From the NCBI RefSeq assembly GCF_039536245.1, contig NZ_BAAAYN010000019.1, forward strand, positions 40,397 through 104,396: 64,000 nt of DNA. Reading direction: 5' to 3'. Below the pieces are notes generated by a model. The model saw only the letters and a program-made list of their open reading frames with translations. It did no database searches and was not told the DNA's origin. Shown here piece after piece: positions 61,417-64,000 of this stretch. The stretch comes from Cryptosporangium minutisporangium (GTDB lineage: Bacteria; Actinomycetota; Actinomycetes; Mycobacteriales; Cryptosporangiaceae). The first letter of the stretch is position 1, and each line of letters starts with the position of its first letter. A program made the translations under genes and the position numbers.

Positions 61417-63854
61417 TGCTCGCACTGGACACGCTGCGGTCGCGCTGGAGCGGGCTGCTCGGCACGATGGTCGCGGTCGCGCTCGGGGCGGCGCTGATCA
61501 GCGGTGCCGCGCTGCTTCTCGCCGGCGTGGCCGCGCGGGACGGCGTCCAGACCACGCTCGCCCGGTACGCGGCGGCGTCGATCGTCGTGCAGGGCGCGCG
61601 GCAGTCCGACGACCAACTGGCCGAGCAGCCACCGCCGCCGCCCGGCCTGGCTACGCGGCTGGCGTCCGTCCCGGGCGTCGCGGCGGCGATTCCGGACGTG
61701 CTGTTCACCGCCCGACTCGATCGAGGGTCGGTCGAGGGGCACGGCTGGTCGAGCGCCCGGTTGGCCGGAGCGTCGCTGGTACGGGGCACTGCGCCCGCCG
61801 ACGGTGAGGCGGTCGTCGGACGCGAGCTGGGTATCGCCCCGGGCGGCACGCTGCGCCTGCGGACGGCGGACGGCGAGCACCGGCTGCGCGTCTCCGGGCT
61901 GCTGGATCGGCCCGGTCTGTACGTCTCCGACCGAGACGCGGCCCGGTGGGGAACGGTTCGCGCCGTCGGGGTCCTGTCCAACGCTCCTGTCGACGAGGTG
62001 GCAGCGGCCGTCCGCCGGGTCGGCGGACCATCCGTCGTGGTGCGTACCGGCGACGACCGGGTGCTGGCCGAGCCGAACCCGGACCGGGTGCAACTCGACG
62101 ACGCGACGTCGCTGCTCGGTGTCTCCGCCGGGCTGGCCGGGTTCGTCGCGATCTTCGTGGTCGCCTCGACGTTCGCGTTCGCCGTTTCGCAGCGCCGTCG
62201 CGAGTTCGCGCTGCTCCGGCTGGTCGGTGCGTTCCCCCGGCAGGTGCGGCGGATGGTGTACCTGGAGGCGCTGCTCGTCGGGGGTGCCGCCGCTGCCGCC
62301 GGATCGGTGCTCGGCATTCCGCTCGCACACGTGTACGCCTGGAGCTTGCAGCGGGCCGAGCTGGTGCCGTCGTCGTTCGCGCCGCACGCCCGGCTGTGGC
62401 CGCTGACGCTCGGGTTCGGGATCGGGCTGGTGGTCGCGCTGATCGGCTCCTGGACCGCCGCCCGCCGCGCCGGACGCGTCCCGCCGGTGGACGCCCTGCG
62501 GGACGCCGCGGTGGAGCGTCGCCCGATGACGGTCGGCCGCTGGTTCTTCGGGCTGCTGTTCCTCGCGGGTGCGGTGGCGATGATCGTGGTCGCGGGACAG
62601 ATCGAGAACGAGGCGGCGATCGCGCTGACGGTCTTCGTCGGCGAGCTGTTCGTCGTGGCGTTCGCACTGCTGGCCCCGGTGCTGCTGCCGCCGGTGATCC
62701 GGTTGGTCAGCCTTCCGCTGGCGTCCGCACGGGGCGCCGAGCCGATGCTGGTGCGGCAGGGAGCGCTGACCGCGGTACGCCGGGTGGCGTCGACGGCGGC
62801 GCCGGTGCTGGTGACCGTGGGGGTGGCCGGTTCGATGATCGGCGCGATCGCCACCCTGGCCCAGGCCACCGACGCCGATCTGCGGGCCCGCCTGACCGCT
62901 GACCACGTCGTGGTGCCGGCCGGCGCCGCGGGCGTGGATGCGGCGGTGCCGGCAGCGATCCAGGCAGCCACACCCGACGCGGTGGTGTCGGCCCCGCTGG
63001 CCACCACGGTCTGGGAGGTCACGCCGGTCGATCCGGACGGAGGAGGACGCCTCGGCCACGGGATCACCGGCGACGTGCTCGGGGTGGACCCCGCCACGCT
63101 GCGCCGCACGCTGGACGTGGAGGTCGTCTCCGGGTCGCTGGACGACCTGCGCCCCGGCACGATCACGGTGCCGGACTTCTCCGGGCTGGAGGTCGGCTCA
63201 CCGGTCATCGTGACGTTCGCCGACGGCGCGACCGAGCGGCTGCGGGTGGCCGCGGTCGTGTCCTCGCTCCAGTCGACCAGCGTGCTGGTACCGATCGACA
63301 CGGTTCGCGCGCACGACCCCGGCGCCCAGGCACCCGCGGTGTACGTCCGGGGCTCGTCCGCCGACGCCGTCCGGGCGGCCGTCGGCGGGCTCGGCGTGGA
63401 CGTGATCGGTCGGGCCGCCTACGCCGACAGCCGCAGCGCCGAGGCGAACGAGGGCAACCAGCTGGCACTGGTCGCGCTGCTGGGGGTGGCCCTGCTCTAC
63501 ACCGGGCTGGCGATCGTGAACACGCTGCTGATGGCCACGTTCGACCGGCGGCGCGAACTGGCTCTGCTGCGGCTCTCCGGGGCGACCCCTCGCCAGGGCG
63601 TCCGGGTGGTGGCCGGTGAGGCGGTGCTGGTCGTGCTGGTCGGCGTCGGGATGGCGGTCGCCGCCACGGTGTTCAGCCTGCTCGGCCTCGCCAATGCGCT
63701 CGGTCGCACGGTTGCGGACGCCACGCCGGTGGTGCCGTGGGTGCCGATCGGTGTGTCGACGCTGGTGTGCTTGGTGCTGGCACTCGGCGCGACGGTGCTG
63801 CCCGCGCTGACGATGCTCCGCCGCCCCGCCGTCGACCTAGCCGCAGCCCCCTAG
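61416..63854 (+). CDS. FtsX-like ABC transporter permease
   Basis: This 812-residue permease has two FtsX domains (about residues 225-350 and 690-800), each with three to four membrane helices, plus one N-terminal helix and others in the middle. Two large extracellular domains resemble MacB periplasmic core regions. The repeated motif RRREFALLRLVGAFPRQVRRMVYLEALLVG and RRRELALLRLSGATPRQGVRVVAGEAVLV marks the duplicated halves. It probably exports or extracts a peptide or antibiotic. Its regulation by the adjacent two-component system is inferred. Confidence 0.94.
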   Translation: MLALDTLRSRWSGLLGTMVAVALGAALISGAALLLAGVAARDGVQTTLARYAAASIVVQGARQSDDQLAEQPPPPPGLATRLASVPGVAAAIPDVLFTARLDRGSVEGHGWSSARLAGASLVRGTAPADGEAVVGRELGIAPGGTLRLRTADGEHRLRVSGLLDRPGLYVSDRDAARWGTVRAVGVLSNAPVDEVAAAVRRVGGPSVVVRTGDDRVLAEPNPDRVQLDDATSLLGVSAGLAGFVAIFVVASTFAFAVSQRRREFALLRLVGAFPRQVRRMVYLEALLVGGAAAAAGSVLGIPLAHVYAWSLQRAELVPSSFAPHARLWPLTLGFGIGLVVALIGSWTAARRAGRVPPVDALRDAAVERRPMTVGRWFFGLLFLAGAVAMIVVAGQIENEAAIALTVFVGELFVVAFALLAPVLLPPVIRLVSLPLASARGAEPMLVRQGALTAVRRVASTAAPVLVTVGVAGSMIGAIATLAQATDADLRARLTADHVVVPAGAAGVDAAVPAAIQAATPDAVVSAPLATTVWEVTPVDPDGGGRLGHGITGDVLGVDPATLRRTLDVEVVSGSLDDLRPGTITVPDFSGLEVGSPVIVTFADGATERLRVAAVVSSLQSTSVLVPIDTVRAHDPGAQAPAVYVRGSSADAVRAAVGGLGVDVIGRAAYADSRSAEANEGNQLALVALLGVALLYTGLAIVNTLLMATFDRRRELALLRLSGATPRQGVRVVAGEAVLVVLVGVGMAVAATVFSLLGLANALGRTVADATPVVPWVPIGVSTLVCLVLALGATVLPALTMLRRPAVDLAAAP

Positions 63855-63880
63855 CCCGGACGAGCGGCCGCCGCGAGGCC

Positions 63881-63976
63881 TTTTCGGGAAGACCACCGCA
63901 CGCCGCGCGCTGAGGCACGCATTCTCGGGAAGAGCGGCCCTCCATGTGCCCGCAGAGGTGGCCTTCCCGGAAAAAC
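63881..63976. repeat. Dispersed TTTTCGGGAA-type repeat, copy B
   Basis: TTTTCGGGAAGACCACC (63881-63897) is followed by CTCGGGAAGAGCGGCC and then by an inverted element GGCCTTCCCGGAAAA. Between them stands GTGCCCGCAGAGG, like copy A at 976-1026. No gene is seen from 63855 to the window end. Confidence 0.5.
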
Positions 63977-64000
63977 TGGCCCGGGGCCCGGCGGCCCGGG

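Overview
The window is about 64 kb of very GC-rich DNA with frequent GTG starts and many 1-4 base gene overlaps. It carries actinobacterial hallmarks: SmtB+Zur beside znuACB, the hemW-hrcA-dnaJ-rsmE-phoH-ybeY-CNNM-era-recO-uppS run, single-subunit glycyl-tRNA synthetase and DUF4870/DUF2786 proteins. It looks like a chromosomal segment of a free-living, sporulating-type actinomycete. The genus cannot be fixed from sequence alone. No rRNA, tRNA, IS element, CRISPR array or prophage was seen.

Left part (1-11.3 kb), mostly minus strand: a pentose/ribose-type ABC uptake operon (ROK regulator, double-NBD ATPase, permease, Tat lipoprotein binding protein cut by the window edge). Upstream of it lie xylulokinase and a MocR-type regulator. 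A DMT exporter is divergent from mocR. A TetR gene is divergent from a membrane protein, with two tandem palindromic operators between them.

Middle part (11.3-33.8 kb): dnaG, whose zinc-ribbon codons are interrupted by a 316-residue LAGLIDADG intein. It is followed by PhzF, rhodanese, a GAP-family membrane protein, an aldo/keto reductase, dgt, a diacylglycerol-kinase-type protein, DUF2786, pyruvate phosphate dikinase, a Ser/Thr kinase fused to an oligopeptide-type binding protein, a tRNA-dihydrouridine synthase, XdhC, a siderophore-interacting protein, MerR and glyS.

Zinc part (34-41.4 kb): znuA-znuC-znuB-smtB-zur read as one operon behind two Fur/Zur-like palindromes. A quinone-oxidoreductase/TetR divergent pair follows. 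Next is a YraQ-type permease/TIGR03943 pair, preceded by a further Zur-like 15-mer that may place it in the same regulon.

Right part (42-64 kb): the housekeeping cluster on the minus strand, with hrcA preceded by a perfect CIRCE element. Then come a MarR regulator, a repeat-bearing DUF4870 protein, hemW, a secreted lysozyme-like protein, a MOSC protein, a NarL-type two-component system, ung and an FtsX-type ABC exporter. An 11-base word shared by the two-component promoter and the ABC promoter, in the same orientation, suggests that the system controls the transporter.

Non-coding structure includes a 32-bp-period array that inverts partway (28.2 kb), a 55-bp minisatellite (41.6 kb), dispersed TTTCGGGAA repeats and several hairpins.
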